Shown here: positions 32,681-47,600 of the stretch, one piece after another | Layout of the letters: every line of letters starts with the position of its first letter | Numbering within the stretch: position 1 is the stretch's first letter | Source of the DNA: Nematostella vectensis | Lineage: Eukaryota; Cnidaria; Anthozoa; Actiniaria; Edwardsiidae | Reading direction: 5' to 3' | DNA length: 64,000 bases | Assembly: GCF_932526225.1 (NCBI RefSeq) | Contig: NC_064038.1 | Location: forward strand, 17,287,075 to 17,351,074 | The notes under the pieces: generated by a model | The model's database searches: none | What the model was told of the DNA's origin: nothing | Seen by the model: the letters and a program-made list of their open reading frames with translations, nothing else | Translations under genes and position numbers: made by a program

Positions 32681-35600
32681 TTATTGCCTGGAGTCGTTAT
32701 CTGTGTCACTTGTACCGGTCTCATCTTCGCTAGAACTTCTCTCGTTGGCTGACATTTGGGAGGTGGTGGAAATGTTCGACTGGAAAAGGCTCATCAGGTC
32801 TTCAAATCGATTTTCAACCTGAACAGCAACAACAAGAACACCAAGTTTTTTAGGAATGTATTCTAATAGAACCTAAAGGTTTTCTACACTAATACTGTCT
32901 TGGAATAATCATTTCATCTAGTAGGCACCCATGAAACATTCACGTTTTAGCCTAACTTTTTTCCCCTTAGGGGCTTAGTTTCTATCATTAGTTTTTATTA
33001 TTAGTTGCTACTAAATATTTGTTTTTATCATTAGTTTTTATCATTAATTTTTATTATTAGTTGCTATTATTTGTTTTTTATCATTAGTTTTTATCATAAG
33101 TTTTTTATTATTAGTTGCTATCATTTGTTTTTATCATTAGTTTTTATCATTAGTTGCTATCATTTGTTTTTATCATTAGTTTTTATCATAAGTTTTTATT
33201 ATTAGTTGCTATCAATAGTTTTTATCATTAGTTTTTATCAATAGTTTTTATCATTAGTTTTTATCATTAGTTTTTATCAATAGTTTTTATCATTAGTTTT
33301 TATCATTTGCTTTTATCATTAGTTTTTATCATTAGCTTTTTTCGCCTTAGAGCTTGCAGTGGGGAGGCAATGTTCATTAGTTTTTATTATTAGTTGCTAC
33401 TAAATATTTGTTTTTATCATTAGTTTTTATCATTAATTTTTATTATTGGGTGCTATTATTTGTTTTTTATCATTAGTTTTTATCATAAGTTTTTATTATT
33501 AGTTGCTATAATTTGTTTTTATCATTAGTTTTTATCATTAGTTTTTATTATTAGTTGCTATCATTTGTTTTTATCATTTGTTTTTATCATTAGTTTTTAT
33601 CATTTATTTTTATTATTAGTTGCTATTATTTGTTTTTTATCATTAGTTTTCATCATAAGCTTTTATCATTAGCTTTCATCATTAGCTTTTATCATTAGCT
33701 TTTATCATTAGTTTTTATAATTTGTTTTTATAATTTGTTTTTATCATTTGTTTTTATCATTAGCTTTTATCATTAGCTTTTATCATTAGTTTTTATCAAT
33801 AGTTTTTATCATTAGTTTTTATCATTAGTTTTTATCAATAGTTTTTATCATTAGTTTTTATCAATAGTTTTTATCATTAGTTTTTATCAATAGTTTTTAT
33901 CATTAGTTTTTATCATTAGTTTTTATCATTAGTTTTTATCATTAGTTTTTACCATTTGCTTCTATCATTAGTTTTTATCATTAGCTTTTTTCGCCTTAGA
34001 GCTTGCAGTGGGGAAGCAATGTCAGAAAAAAATCTTTTCGATCATCAATTCTACCTTACTAAAAGAGCATCCTAACATACCCATGTGAAATCACAATTTC
34101 TCACATTTCTCCTTCTCTAAAAACTCTCGCTTTTTTGGCTCCCTGCTTATCATGTGTTCGAGTTCATTTCTTTCTCGTGAACCCAGATCTTTTTCCTGAA
34201 AGGACACGAGAGCTGCGAGCGCTTGTGTACCGGAGAGTAACGCTTTGACCACTCTCACCAACTCATGGATGGATGATTGCTTAGACATTCACCCCACACA
34301 ACGCATTCTCTGTAAGAAAGAAGGTCGACGGTTTCCTCTATCCTTAATGTATTCAAGTGGTGGAGGGTCTCCACCAATCGGATATAAGTAATGAAGACGG
34401 TAGAAAACAATCGGCACGTGAGAATAAGGAATCATTTCAGTGTACGTTTTTGGGATCACGAAGTTGCCCTTTTGCTCCGACAAAACTTTGCTCAGTGCTG
34501 TAATCATTTGCGCTTCTGATCCGACAAAACTTTGCTCAGTGCTGTAATCGTTTGCGCGTCTGTTTCGTACTGAGTATCAGAAAATGGACGTCAAAGTCGA
34601 TGAGTTCAATGAGTATATCGTTTTTTGTCTAAAAGAGATTTCACGGACCTCAGTTTAATTACACACAGAAAATAGCGACACAGACTCAACGTCTCGCATA
34701 TCGGCGACTCCTTCTTCATCCATCAAATACTACCTTCTTTAAGACTTGCAGTATTTAACTTTTAGAAGATAAATCATCTAAGCCAGTCACATATACAGTA
34801 CACCATTGACAAGCAGTCCCAATAGCCCCGTTTAAGCTTTCGTGTATACTAGTACCTGTTCTGGGGTCTTTCCAGCAATTCGTTTGGCCAGCTGAATAAA
34901 GGTGTCTTGTGTGGAGCCAAGCTCTTGACAAGTCTGCAGTATATCACGATCGGCCTCCCTAAGCGGAAAACAATGTTTCAATTGTAACTATAGCAACAAG
35001 TACTTCTTTTAAGAAAATTAATAATCGTTTAAGGTTAAACCAAGGTAACTGTTCGTGAATGTTCAACAGTTTTGACCTGGCCCAAGAGAAAAACTTTTAT
35101 CATAAAATATTGGGCAGATGTGAGTCATCTATGCAGCGATAAAGCATCAATTGGCTTGAAAAAAGAAATAAATGTAATAAATAAATAAATAAATAAATCT
35201 TTTACCTGGTCCATAACACGACTAGCTGGCCGTCATGGGCAAGTCCATGATTCATAGCAGATACCCTTCTAGTAGGAGACTTATCATCATTAGTGATATT
35301 AACCTCTTCATTGTTATCATCATTTTCACCATCGTCATCACTATCTATATAATCACCTTCGCCATTATGTTTTTCTAAATATTCTAAATTGTCTTTCTCT
35401 TCACTTTTATTACCGCCATCCAGTTTCCCCTTTTTTCTTGAATTCGTTCTGCGTTTTGTAGAATGTTCGTGTTCTTTTGATATGTGATTGCCCGATTCGG
35501 GACCAGCAGATGGAGTGGTGGAATATGGACAGTCTGCACTCTCCTTTTCTTTAGTGAGCAACGAGCCATCATAATCTGGGATAGAAAAGATGTGTGTTTA

Positions 35601-38600
35601 GCAAGAGATCGTGACTGCTTGTATTAGTGAGGCTGGCCAAACTCCTGGCTCTTTACGCTCGGGAATGTGTTGTACATTGGGTAATGCAAATCCCTTGTCT
35701 TCTCGGATAAGGCCATCTTATAGCACTTCTCTTACCTGTATTTAGGCATGTGCATGTGAGGCTGTGCACCACCTAGGCTGGCCGTACCTTTTGAATGATC
35801 ATCATCACCATCATCCCGTACCTTTTGAATGATCATCATCACCATCATCCCGTACCTTTTGAATGATCATCATCACCATCATCCCGTACCTTTTGAATGA
35901 TCATCATCACCATCATCCTGTACCTTTTGAATGATCATCATCACCATCATCCCGTACCTTTTGAATGATCATCATCACCATCATCCTGTACCTTTTGAAT
36001 GATCATCATCACCATCATCCCGTACCTTTTGAATGATCATCATCACCATCATCCCGTACCTTTAGAATGATCATCATCACCATCATCCCGTACCTTTAGA
36101 ATGATCATCATCACCATCATCCCGTACCTTTAGAATGATCATCATCTCCATCATCCTGTACCTTTAGAATGATCATCGCCACCATCATCCCGTGACTTTT
36201 GAATGATCATCATCACCATCATCCCGTACCTTTAGAATGATCATCGCCACCATCATCCCGTACCTTTAGAATGATCATCGCCACCATCATCCTGTACCTT
36301 TTGAATGATCATCATCACCATCATCCCGTACCTTTAGAATGATCATCATCACCATCATCCCGTACCTTTTGAATGATCATCGCCACCATCATCCCGTACC
36401 TTTAGAATGATCATCATCACCATCATCCCGTACCTTTAGAATGATCATCATCACCATCATCCTGTACCTTTTGAATGATCATCATCACCATCATCCCGTA
36501 CCTTTTGAATGATCATCATCACCATCATCCCGTACCTTTTGAATGATCATCATCACCATCATCCCGTACCTTTTGAATGATCATCATCACCATCATCCTG
36601 TACCTTTTGAATGATCATCATCACCATCATCCTGTACCTTTTGAATGATCATCATCACCATCATCCCGTACCTTTTGAATGATCATCATCACCATCATCC
36701 TGTACCTTTTGAATGATCATCATCACCATCATCCCGTACCTTTAGAATGATCATCATCACCATCATCCTGTACCTTTAGAATGATTATCGCCACCATCAT
36801 CCTGTACCTTTTGAATGATCATCATCACCATCATCCCGTACCTTTTGAATGATCATCATCACCATCATCCTGTACCTTTTGAATGATCATCATCACCATC
36901 ATCCTGTACCTTTTGAATGATCATCATCACCATCATCCCGTACCTTTAGAATGATCATCATCACCATCATCCCGTACCTTTTGAATGATCATCATCACCA
37001 TCATCCCGTACCTTTAGAATGATCATCATCACCATCATCCCGTACCTTTTGAATGATCATCATCACCATCATCCCGTACCTTTTGAATGATCATCATCAC
37101 CATCATCCCGTACCTTTTGAATGATCATCATCACCATCATCCTGTACCTTTTGAATGATCATCATCACCATCATCCCGTACCTTTTGAATGATCATCATC
37201 ACCATCATCCTGTACCTTTTGAATGATCATCATCACCATCATCCCGTACCTTTTGAATGATCATCATCACCATCATCCCGTACCTTTTGAATTATCATCA
37301 TCACCATCATCCTGTACCTTTAGAATGATCATCATCACCATCATCCCGTACCTTTTGAATGATCATCATCACCATCATCCCGTACCTTTTGAATGATCAT
37401 CATCACCATCATCCCGTACCTTTAGAATGATCATCATCACCATCATCCCGTACCTTTAGAATGATCATCGCCACTATCATCCCGTACCTTTAGAATGATC
37501 ATCATCACCATCATCCCGTACCTTTAGAATGATCATCATCACCATCATCCCGTACCTTTAGAATGATCATCGCCACTATCATCCCGTACCTTTAGAATAA
37601 TCATCATCACCATCATCCCATACCTTTAGAATGATCATCATCACCATCATCCTGTACCTTTAGAATGATCATCATCACCATCATCCCGTACCTTTAGAAT
37701 GATCATCGCCACTATCATCCCGTACCTTTAGAATGATCATCATCACCATCATCCCGTACCTTTAAAATGATTATCGCCACCATCATCCCGTACCTTTTGA
37801 ATGATCATCATCACCATCATCCCGTACCTTTAGAATGATCATCATCACCATCATCCTGTACCTTTAGAATGATCATCATCACCATCATCCTGTACCTTTA
37901 GAATGATTATCGCCACCATCATCCCGTACCTTTAGAATGATTATCGCCACCATCATCCCGTACCTTTAGAATGATCATCATCACCATCATCCCGTACCTT
38001 TAGAATGATCATCATCACCATCATCCCGTACCTTTAGAATGATCATCATCACCATCATCCCGTACCTTTAGAATGATCATCATCACCATCATCCCGTACC
38101 TTTAGAATGATCATCATCACCATCATCCTGTACCTTTTGAATGATCATCATCACCATCATCCTGTACCTTTAGAATGATCATCATCACCATCATCCTGTA
38201 CCTTTTGAATGATCATCATCACCATCATCCCGTACCTTTTGAATGATCATCATCACCATCATCCCGTACCTTTAGAATGATCATCATCACCATCATCCCG
38301 TACCTTTAGAATGATTATCGCCACCATCATCCCGTACCTTTAGAATGATCATCATCACCATCATCCCGTACCTTTAGAATGATCATCATCACCATCATCC
38401 CGTACCTTTAGAATGATCATCATCACCATCATCCTGTACCTTTAGAATGATCATCATCACCATCATCCCGTACCTTTAGAATGATCATCATCACCATCAT
38501 CCCGTACCTTTTGAATGATCATCATCACCATCATCCCGTACCTTTAGAATGATCATCATCACCATCATCCCGTACCTTTAGAATGATTATCGCCACCATC

Positions 38601-41600
38601 ATCCCGTACCTTTAGAATGATCATCATCACCATCATCCCGTACCTTTAGAATGATCATCATCACCATCATCCTGTACCTTTTGAATGATCATCATCACCA
38701 TCATCCCGTACCTTTAGAATGATCATCATCACCATCATCCCGTACCTTTTGAATGATCATCATCACCATCATCCCGTACCTTTAGAATGATCATCATCAC
38801 CATCATCCCGTACCTTTTGAATGATCATCATCACCATCATCCCGTACCTTTTGAATGATCATCATCACCATCATCCCGTACCTTTTGAATGATCATCATC
38901 ACCATCATCCCGTACCTTTTGAATGATCATTATCACCATCATCCCGTACCTTTTGAAAGATCATCATCACCATCATCCCATACCTTTTGAATGATCATCA
39001 TCACCATCATCCCGTACCTTTTGAATGATCATCATCACCATCATCCCGTACCTTTTGAATGATCATCATCACCATCATCCCGTACCTTTAGAATGATCAT
39101 CATCACCATCATCCTGTACCTTTTGAATGATCATCATCACCATCATCCCGTACCTTTAGAATGATCATCATCACCATCATCCTTCTTCGCAGCCTCATCA
39201 TCTGACAAGTCCCTCCTTGCCCCAGGCTTGATTCGACGCACGTGTTTCCTTTGCGCATCTCTATGGGCAGGCTCTCGAGATATCGAGACAGTCTTCTCCT
39301 GGGAAACTCTCATGGTTTTCACAGTCTTGAATTCTTTGGGGATGACGATTTCCTCGAACCCATCAAACTAGAGAAGAGGTATTTAGTTTGAGATGGTTAA
39401 ACATAAAACACGCTCGGAATGCAGCTAATGTCTCGCAAGTTCAGATGTGTATTCAGCTGATCTATGCAAATAGGCTAGTTACTGGTACCAATAGCTAGTT
39501 TCTGGTACCAATAGGCTAGTAACTGGTACCAATACCTAGTTTCTGGTACCAATAGGCTAGTTACTGGTACCAATACCTAGTTACTGGTACCAAGGGCTAG
39601 TTACTGGTACCAATAGGCTAGTTTCTGGTACCAATAGGCTAGTTACTGGTACCAATAGGCTAGTTACTGGTACCAATAGGCTAGTTACTGGTACCAATAG
39701 CTAGTTTATGGTACCAATAGGCTAGTTACTGGTACCAATAGGCTAGTTACTGGTACCAATAGGCTAGTAACTGGTACCAATAGCTAGTTTCTGGTACCAA
39801 TAGGCTAGTTACTGGTACCAATAGCTAGTTTCTGGTACCAATAGGCTAGTTACTGGTACCAATAGTAGTTTCTGGTACCAATAGCTAGTTTCTCGTACCA
39901 ATAGGCTAGTTACTGGTACCGATAGCTAGTTTCTGGTACCAATAGGCTAGTTACTGGTACCAACAGCTAGTTTATGGTACCAATAGCTAGTTTCTGGTAC
40001 CAATAGCTAGTTTCTGGTACCAATAGCTAGTTCTGGTACCAATAGGCTAGTTACTGGTACCAATAACCTAGTTACTGGTACCAATAGCTAGTTTATGGTA
40101 CCAATAGGCTAGTTTCTGGTACCAATAGGCTAGTTACTGGTACCAATAGGCTAGTTACTGGTACCAATAGGCTAGTTTCTGGTACCAATAGCTAGTTTCT
40201 GGTACCAATAGGCTTGTTTCTGGTAACAATAGCTAGTTTCTGGTACGAATAGCTAGTTTCTGGTACCAATAGGCTAGATACTGGTACCAATAGTTAGTTT
40301 CTGGTACCAATAGGCTAGTAACTGGTACCAATAGCTAGTTTCTGGTACCAATAGGCTAGTTACTGGTACCAATAGGCTAGTTACTGGTACCAATAGCTAG
40401 TTTATGGTACCAATAGGCTAGTTGATGGTACAAATAGGCTAGTTGATGGTACCAATAGGCTAGTTACTGGTACCAATAGGCTAGTTACTGGTACCAATAG
40501 GCTAGTTAATGGTACCAATAGGCTAGTTAATGGTACCAATAGGCTAGTTTATGGTACCAATAGGCTAGTTACTGGTACCAATAGGCTAATTACTGGTACC
40601 AATAGGCTAGTTAATGGTACCAATAGGCTAGTTTCTGGTACAAATAGGCTAGTTCTGGTACCAATAGGCTAGTTTCTGGTACCAATAGGCTAGTTACTGG
40701 TACCAATAGGCTAGTTACTGGTACCAATAGGCTAGTTACTGGTACCAATAGCTAGTTTATGGTACCAATAGCTAGTTTATGGTACCAATAGGCTAGTTAC
40801 TGGTACCAATAGCTAGTTTATGGTACCAATAGCTAGTTACTGGTACCAATAGGCTAGTTACTGGTACCAATAGCTAGTTTATGGTACCAATAACTAGTTT
40901 CTGGTACCAATAGGCTAGTTTCTGGCACCAATAGCTAGTTTATGGTACCAATAGGCTAGTTACTGGTACCAATAACCTAGTTACTGGTACCAATAGCTAG
41001 TTTCTGGTACCAATAGGCTAGTTACTGGTACCAATAGCTAGTTTCTGGTACCAATAGGCTAGTTACTGGTACCAATAGGCTATTACTGGTACCAATAGCT
41101 AGTTTATGGTACCAATAGGCTTGATTCTGGTACCAATAGCTAGTTACTGGTACCAATAGCTAGTTTCTGGTACCAATAGGCTAGATACTGGTACCAATAG
41201 TTAGTTTCTGGTACCAATAGGCTAGTTACTGGTACCAATAGCTAGTTTATGGTACCAATAGGCTAGTTACTGGTACCAATAGGCTAGTTTATGGTATCAA
41301 TAGCTAGTTTCTGGTACCAATAGGCTAGTTACTGGTACCAATAGGCTAGTTACTGGTACCAATAGCTAGTTTGTGGTACCAATAGGCTAGTTACTGGTAC
41401 CAATAGGCTATTACTGGTACCAATAGCTAGTTTCTGGTACTAATAGGCTAGTTATTGGTACCAATAGGCTAGTTACTGGTACCAATATCTAGTTCTGGTA
41501 CCAATAGCTAGTTCTGGTATCAAAAGCTAGTTTCTGGTACCAATAGGCTAGTAACTGGTACCAATAGCTAGTTTCTGGTACCAATAGGCTAGTTACTGGT

Positions 41601-44600
41601 ACCAATAGGCTAGTTACTGGTACCAATAGGCTAGTTACTGGTACCAATAGCTAGTTTATGGTACCAATAGCTAGTTTATGGTACCAATAGGCTAGTTTCT
41701 GGTACCAATAGGCTAGATACTCGTACCAATAGTTAGTTTCTGGTACCAATAGCTAGTTTCTGGTACCAATAGGCTAGTAACTGGTACCAATAGCTATTTT
41801 CTGGTACCAATAGGCAAGTTACTGGTACCAATAGGCTAGTTACTGGTACCAATAGGCTAGTTACTGGTACCAATAGCTAGTTCTGGTACCAATAGCTAGT
41901 TCTGGTACCAATAGCTAGTTTCTGGTACCAAAAGCTAGTTTCTGGTACCAATAGCTAGTTTATGGTACCGATAGGCTAGTTACTGGTACCAATAGGCTAG
42001 TTACTGGTACCAATAGGCTAGTTTATGGTATCAATAGCTAGTTTCTGGTACCAATAGGCTAGTTACTGGTACCAATACCTAGTTTATGGTACCAATAGCT
42101 AGTTTATGGTACCAATAGCTAGTTTATGGTACCAATAGCTAGTTTCTGGTACCAATAGCTAGTTTTGGTACCAATAGGCTAGTTACTGGTACCAATAGCT
42201 AGTTTCTGGTACCAATAGGCTAGTTACTGGTACCAATAGGCTAGTTACTGGTACCAATAGTTAGTTCTGGTACCAATAGCTAGTTCTGGTACCAATAGCT
42301 AGTTTCTGGTACCAATAGCTAGTTCATGGTACCAATAGGCTAGTTACTGGTACCAATAGGCTAGTTACTGGTACCAATAGCTAGTTTCTGGTACCAATAG
42401 GCTAGTAACTGGTACCAATAGCTAGTTTCTGGTACCAATAGCTAGTTCTGGTACCAATAGGCTAGTTACTGGTACCAATAGGCTAGTTTCTGGTACCAAT
42501 AGCTAGTTTCTGGTACCAATAGGCTAGTTACTGGTGCCAATAGCTAGTTTCTGGTACCAATAGGCTAGTTACTGGTACCAATAGGCTAGTTACTGGTACC
42601 AATAGTTAGTTTCTGGTACCAATAGCTAGTTTCTCGTACCAATAGGCTAGTTACTGGTACCGATAGCTAGTTTCTGGTACCAATAGGCTAGTTACTGGTA
42701 CCAATAGCTAGTTTATGGTACCAATAGCTAGTTTCTGGTACCAATAGCTAGTTCTGGTACCAATAGGCTAGTTACTGGTACCAATAACCTAGTTACTGGT
42801 ACCAATAGCTAGTTTATGGTACCAATAGGCTAGTTACTGGTACCAATAGGCTATATGGTACCAATAGCTAGTTTCTGGTACCAATGGGCTAGTTCTGGTA
42901 CCAATAGGCTAGTTACTGGTACCAATAACCTAGTTACTGGTACCAATAGCTAGTTTCTGGTACCAATAGGCTTGTTTCTGGTAACAATAGCTAGTTTCTG
43001 GTACAAATAGCTAGTTTCTGGTACCAATAGGCTAGATACTGGTACCAATAGTTAGTTTCTGGTACCAATAGGCTAGTAACTGGTACCAATAGCTAGTTTC
43101 TGGTACCAATAGGCTAGTTACTGGTACCAATAGGCTAGTTACTGGTACCAATAGCTAGTTTATGGTACCAATAGGCTAGTTGATGGTACCAATAGGCTAG
43201 TTACTGGTACCAATAGGCTAGTTACTGGTACCAATAGGCTAGTTAATGGTACCAATAGGCTAGTTAATGGTACCAATAGGCTAGTTTATGGTACCAATAG
43301 GCTAGTTACTGGTACCAATAGGCTAGTTACTGGTACCAATAGGCTAGTTAATGGTACCAATAGGCTAGTTTCTGGTACAAATAGGCTAGTTTCTGGTACA
43401 AATAGGCTAGTTTCTGGTACCAATAGGCTAGTTACTGGTACCAATAGGCTAGTTACTGGTACCAATAGGCTAGTTACTGGTACCAATAGCTAGTTTATGG
43501 TACAAATAGCTAGTTTATGGTACCAATAGGCTAGTTACTGGTACCAATAGCTAGTTTATGGTACCAATAGCTAGTTTCTGGTACCAATAGGCTAGTTACT
43601 GGTACCAATAGGCTAGTTACTGGTACCAATAGCTAGTTTATGGTACCAATAACTAGTTTCTGGTACCAATAGGCTAGTTACTGGTACCAATAGGCTAGTT
43701 ACTGGTACCAATAGGCTAGTTTCTGGTACCAATAGCTAGTTTCTGGTACCAATAGCTAGTTTCTGGTACCAATAGCTAGTTTCTGGTACCAATAGCTAGT
43801 TTCTGGTACCAATAGGCTAGTTTCTGTTACCAATAGCTAGTTCTGGTACCAATAGGCTAGTTACTGGTACCAATAGCTAGTTTATGGTACCAATAGGTTA
43901 GTTACTGGTACCAATAGCTAGTTTCTGGTACCAATAGCTAGTTTCTGGTACCAATAGGCTAGTTACTGGTACCAATAAGCTAGGTACTGGTACCAATAGG
44001 CTAGTTTCTGGCACCAATAGCTAGTTTATGGTACCAATAGGCTAGTTACTGGTACCAATAACCTAGTTACTGGTACCAATAGCTAGTTTCTGGTACCAAT
44101 AGGCTAGTTACTGGTACCAATAGCTAGTTTCTGGTACCAATAGGCTAGTTACTGGTACCAATAGGCTATTACTGGTACCAATAGCTAGTTTATGGTACCA
44201 ATAGGCTTGATTCTGGTACCAATAGCTAGTTTCTGGTACCAATAGCTAGTTTCTGGTACCAATAGGCTAGATACTGGTACCAATAGTTAGTTTCTGGTAC
44301 CAATAGGCTAGTTACTGGTACCAATAGCTAGTTTATGGTACCAATAGGCTAGTTACTGGTACCAATAGGCTAGTTTATGGTATCAATAGCTAGTTTCTGG
44401 TACCAATAGGCTAGTTACTGGTACCAATAGGCTAGTTACTGGTACCAATAGCTAGTTTGTGGTACCAATAGGCTAGTTACTGGTACCAATAGGCTATTAC
44501 TGGTACCAATAGCTAGTTTCTGTACCAATAGGCTATTACTGGTACCAATAGCTAGTTTCTGGTACCAATAGGCTAGTTATTGGTACCAATAGGCTAGTTA

Positions 44601-47600
44601 CTGGTACCAATAGCTAGTTCTGGTACCAATAGCTAGTTCTGGTACCAAAAGCTAGTTTCTGGTACCAATAGGCTAGTAACTGGTACCAATAGCTAGTTTC
44701 TGGTACCAACAGGCTAGTTACTGGTACCAATAGGCTAGTTACTGGTACCAATAGGCTAGTTACTGGTACCAATAGCTAGTTTATGGTACCAATAGCTAGT
44801 TTATGGTACCAATAGGCTAGTTTCTGGTACCAATAGGCTAGATACTGGTACCAATAGCTAGTTCAGGTACCAATACGCTAGTTACTGGTACCAATAGCTA
44901 GTTTATGGTACCAATAGCTAGTTTCTGGTACCAATAGGCTAGTTACTGGTACCAATAGGCTTGTTTCTGGTACCAATAGCTAGTTTCTGGTACCAATAGC
45001 TAGTTTCTGGTACCAATAGGCTAGATACTCGTACCAATAGTTAGTTTCTGGTACCAATAGCTAGTTTCTGGTACCAATAGGCTAGTAACTGGTACCAATA
45101 GCTATTTTCTGGTACCAATAGGCAAGTTACTGGTACCAATAGGCTAGTTACTGGTACCAATAGGCTAGTTACTGGTACCAATAGGCTAGTTTATGGTATC
45201 AATAGCTAGTTTCTGGTACCAATAGGCTAGTTACTGGTACCAATAGCTAGTTTATGGTACCAATAGCTAGTTCATGGTACCAATAGCTAGTTTATGGTAC
45301 CAATAGCTAGTTTATGGTACCAATAGCTAGTTTTGGTACCAATAGGCTAGTTACTGGTACCAATAGCTAGTTTCTGGTACCAATAGGCTAGTTACTGGTA
45401 CCAATAGGCTAGTTACTGGTACCAATAGTTAGTTCTGGTACCAATAGCTAGTTCTGGTACCAATAGCTAGTTTCTGGTACCAATAGCTAGTTTATGGTAC
45501 CAATAGGCTAGTTACTGGTACCAATAGGCTAGTTACTGGTACCAATAGGCTAGTTACTGGTACCAATAAGCTAGGTACTGGTACCAATAGCTAGTTTCTG
45601 GTACCAATAGCTAGTTTATGGTACCAATAGGCTAGTTACTGGTACCAATAGGCTAGTTACTGGTACCAATAGGCTAGTTACTGGTACCAATAGGCTAGTT
45701 ACTGGTACCAATAGTTAGTTCTGGTACCAATAGCTAGTTCTGGTACCAATAGCTAGTTTCTGGTACCAATAGCTAGTTCATGGTACCAATAGGCTAGTTA
45801 CTGGTACCAATAGGCTAGTTACTGGTACCAATAGCTAGTTTCTGGTACCAATAGGCTAGTAACTGGTACCAATAGCTAGTTTCTGGTACCAATAGGCTTG
45901 ATTCTGGTACCAATAGCTAGTTTCTGGTACCAATAGCTAGTTTCTGGTACCAATAGGCTAGATACTGGTACCAATAGTTAGTTTCTGGTACCAATAGGCT
46001 AGTTACTGGTACCAATAGCTAGTTTATGGTACCAATAGGCTAGTTACTGGTACCAATAGGCTAGTTTATGGTATCAATAGCTAGTTTCTCGTACCAATAG
46101 GCTAGTTACTGGTACCGATAGCTAGTTTCTGGTACCAATAGGCTAGTTACTGGTACCAATAGCTAGTTTATGGTACCAATAGCTAGTTTCTGGTACCAAT
46201 AGCTAGTTCTGGTACCAATAGGCTAGTTACTGGTACCAATAGCTAGTTTATGGTACCAATAGCTAGTTTATGGTACCAATAGGCTAGTTACTGGTACCAA
46301 TAGCTAGTTTATGGTACCAATAGCTAGTTACTGGTACCAATAGGCTAGTTACTGGTACCAATAGCTAGTTTATGGTACCAATAGCTAGTTTATGGTACCA
46401 ATAGGCTAGTTTCTGGTACCAATAGGCTAGATACTGGTACCAATAGCTAGTTCAGGTACCAATACGCTAGTTACTGGTACCAATAGCTAGTTTATGGTAC
46501 CAATAGCTAGTTTCTGGTACCAATAGGCTAGTTACTGGTACCAATAGGCTTGTTTCTGGTACCAATAGCTAGTTTCTGGTACCAATAGCTAGTTTCTGGT
46601 ACCAATAGGCTAGATACTCGTACCAATAGTTAGTTTCTGGTACCAATAGCTAGTTTCTGGTACCAATAGGCTAGTAACTGGTACCAATAGCTATTTTCTG
46701 GTACCAATAGGCAAGTTACTGGTACCAATAGGCTAGTTACTGGTACCAATAGGCTAGTTACTGGTACCAATAGGCTAGTTTATGGTATCAATAGCTAGTT
46801 TCTGGTACCAATAGGCTAGTTACTGGTACCAATAGCTAGTTTATGGTACCAATAGCTAGTTTATGGTACCAATAGCTAGTTTATGGTACCAATAGCTAGT
46901 TTATGGTACCAATAGCTAGTTTTGGTACCAATAGGCTAGTTACTGGTACCAATAGCTAGTTTCTGGTACCAATAGGCTAGTTACTGGTACCAATAGGCTA
47001 GTTACTGGTACCAATAGTTAGTTCTGGTACCAATAGCTAGTTCTGGTACCAATAGCTAGTTTATGGTACCAATAGCTAGTTTATGGTACCAATAGGCTAG
47101 TTACTGGTACCAATAGGCTAGTTACTGGTACCAATAGGCTAGTTACTGGTACCAATAAGCTAGGTACTGGTACCAATAGGCTAGTTTCTGGCACCAATAG
47201 CTAGTTTATGGTACCAATAGGCTAGTTACTGGTACCAATAACCTAGTTACTGGTACCAATAGCTAGTTTCTGGTACCAATAGGCTAGTTACTGGTACCAA
47301 TAGCTAGTTTCTGGTACCAATAGGCTAGTTACTGGTACCAATAGGCTATTACTGGTACCAATAGCTAGTTTATGGTACCAATAGGCTTGATTCTGGTACC
47401 AATAGCTAGTTTCTGGTACCAATAGGCTAGATACTGGTACCAATAGTTAGTTTCTGGTACCAATAGGCTAGTTACTGGTACCAATAGCTAGTTTATGGTA
47501 CCAATAGGCTAGTTACTGGTACCAATAGGCTAGTTTATGGTATCAATAGCTAGTTTCTGGTACCAATAGGCTAGTTACTGGTACCAATAGGCTAGTTACT

